From Mucilaginibacter sp. (GTDB lineage Bacteria > Bacteroidota > Bacteroidia > Sphingobacteriales > Sphingobacteriaceae), in the NCBI RefSeq assembly GCF_028288205.1, contig NZ_JAQBOD010000010.1:1-64000 (forward strand): a stretch of 64,000 nucleotides of DNA, given 5' to 3'. Shown one piece after another: positions 63,107 through 64,000 of this stretch. The notes beneath the pieces are model-generated. The model had not been told where the DNA came from. It did not search any database and was given only the letters and a program-made list of their open reading frames with translations. The translations under genes were made by a program, and so were the position numbers. Within the stretch, counting starts at the first letter, position 1. Each line of letters opens with the position of its first letter.

Positions 63107-63395
63107 TCTGGACTGAAACTGCTGCAAAACAAAGGCGGGAAATTTTAAGATATTGGACATCAAGAAACAGGTCAGCTACTTATGCAGAAAAACTTATCAA
63201 ACTAACTTCTGCAAGAATCAAGGTTATTTTATCTCACCCCGAATCATATAAAACAACTATATACCCCGAAACAGAATTTCAGCAATAGGGCATTTTAGCA
63301 TCTTGTATAAATTTACAGAGAGTCAAATAATAATCACTGCGTTTTGGGATAATAGGCAAAATCCTGAAAAGTTACTTGAGATAATAAAATCCTAA
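63088..63395 (+). pseudogene. RelE/ParE-family toxin gene with a single-base frameshift
   Basis: The frame from 63088 gives RTIVWTETAAKQRREILRYW and so on, then reads YPETEFQQ and stops at 63286-63288. One base further on, the frame from 63276 continues ISAIGHFSILYKFTESQIII...AFWDNRQNPEKLLEII and ends at 63393-63395. Joined, this makes a normal RelE/ParE toxin of about 102 aa with the conserved C-terminal AFWDNRQNPEKL. A one-base deletion near 63274 explains it. It could be true inactivation or a sequencing error. Confidence 0.8.
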
Positions 63396-63505
63396 GTTAA
63401 TCCTTATGATTAAACATCGTCGATTGTAAGGTTCCTATTTATTTAACAATTATAAATAATAATAGCATTTACAACAGTTATCTTTACCGCCGGAGGATTG
63501 AGACT

Positions 63506-63736
63506 ATGGGATTACCGCTACGGATTACTTTTGATGACAAAGATTATGTTTATCAAATACTTAATACTAACCTTATCAATAAAAACACTACCGAGTTAGA
63601 AATAATTTTTAACGGGGAAAAGGTGGAATTAATTATGGATAATAAAACCTGGATACAAAAAGATAAAAGCAACACAATTGATCCTAACCTTGTTCAGGCA
63701 CTTGGGCGCTCTGTATCCTTGCGGTTGAGGATGTGA
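63506..63736 (+). CDS. Small hypothetical protein
   Basis: 76 aa, starting MGLPLRITFDDKDYVYQIL. A clear Shine-Dalgarno-like GGAGG (63491-63495) stands 10 bases before the ATG, which is rare here and supports a real gene. The protein is soluble and rich in Asn/Asp/Lys, and ends SLRLRM. No domain recognised. Confidence 0.55.
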   Translation: MGLPLRITFDDKDYVYQILNTNLINKNTTELEIIFNGEKVELIMDNKTWIQKDKSNTIDPNLVQALGRSVSLRLRM

Positions 63737-63824
63737 TAAACTGTTATAATTAATAAATTGATATAGGTTGAATGCATTACACACTGGCAAAATTGTGTCA
63801 CCATATAGTGTAAAATTATTTTAT

Positions 63825-64000
63825 TTATAAACCTGCCCCATTAGGGAAATACACATTTACGCTCACGGATAATTTGCCCGTTGGCTTTAATTGCTGTGTA
63901 ATTACTTTTACTGCTGCCCGTTGCAGTTCATTACTCATTTGGTAGCAGGCAATAAGGGCGCCGCTTTTTTCAATGCCCGGCAAACCGGCAATGGTATATG
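63825..64000 (-). CDS. C-terminal end of a probable GH3-type beta-N-acetylglucosaminidase (partial)
   Basis: The last 58 codons run off the window edge. The minus-strand translation reads YTIAGLPGIEKSGALIACYQ...MSNELQRAAVKVI, ending GKLSVSVNVYFPNGAGL and a stop. The ending GKLxVSVNxxFxxGxGL is how Bacteroidota GH3 (NagZ-like) proteins finish. With only this fragment the call is tentative. Confidence 0.5.
   Translation of the reverse strand, partial: YTIAGLPGIEKSGALIACYQMSNELQRAAVKVITQQLKPTGKLSVSVNVYFPNGAGL

Overview
This window looks like a chromosomal segment of a Bacteroidota bacterium of the family Sphingobacteriaceae, most like Mucilaginibacter or Pedobacter. That is an inference from gene content. 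There are type IX secretion/gliding components (a PorV-like porin, a GldJ-like lipoprotein, a secreted protein with a CHU_C-type C-terminus), a complete 14-gene nuo operon with a short NuoG, an ExbB-ExbD-ExbD-TonB operon, a SAM-II-like riboswitch before metK, and many Bacteroidota-type -7 boxes (TAnnTTTG). No rRNA, tRNA or CRISPR array was seen.

Layout. 1-1420: an IS110-family element whose upstream non-coding end folds into three consecutive stem-loops and carries short segments matching both flanks and both element ends, as expected of a bridge RNA. It has split a palindromic intergenic repeat. 1515-2105: a DUF433/DUF5615-type toxin-antitoxin pair. 2102-14653: a surface-glycan region with glycosyltransferases, SAM methyltransferases, an O-acetyltransferase, a Wzx-like flippase and a large secreted CHU_C protein. 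14724-21148: a duplicated-domain lipoprotein, typA, a 53-aa Cys-rich membrane protein and a GH18-like/deacetylase/GT2 triple fusion. 21149-22810: a repeat-rich stretch and a RepA-like ATPase gene whose upstream DNA carries palindromes and iteron-like repeats. 22866-26314: ispF, porV and gldJ. 26366-30795: biotin carrier protein, DUF4159 protein, rsmE, a CorC/HlyC protein, ppa and a DedA protein. 30843-44689: the nuo operon nuoA to nuoN on the minus strand, interrupted by two paralogous tiny membrane-protein genes (between nuoE and nuoF), a four-helix-bundle gene (between nuoF and nuoG) and repeats. 44761-50622: exbB-exbD-exbD-tonB, a small membrane protein, a PstS-like lipoprotein and a TPR protein. 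51264-55512: an eIF1-like protein, a lipid kinase, riboswitch-metK, a Nudix hydrolase and plsC. 55562-59404: a LytS/LytTR two-component pair divergent from a small protein plus ABC-2 transporter operon. 59428-64000: a peptidase remnant, a UvrD-type helicase-nuclease, a RelE-type module with a frameshifted toxin, a small hypothetical gene and the 3' end of a probable GH3 gene.

How the genes relate. Complex I makes the proton-motive force that ExbB/ExbD/TonB uses at the outer membrane. PorV and GldJ belong to the machinery that would export the CHU_C protein. The glycan region, flippase and GH18/deacetylase/GT2 fusion point to surface or exopolysaccharide production. The most distinctive signal is the IS110 element: its putative RNA matches the interrupted target and both donor ends at all four expected positions.
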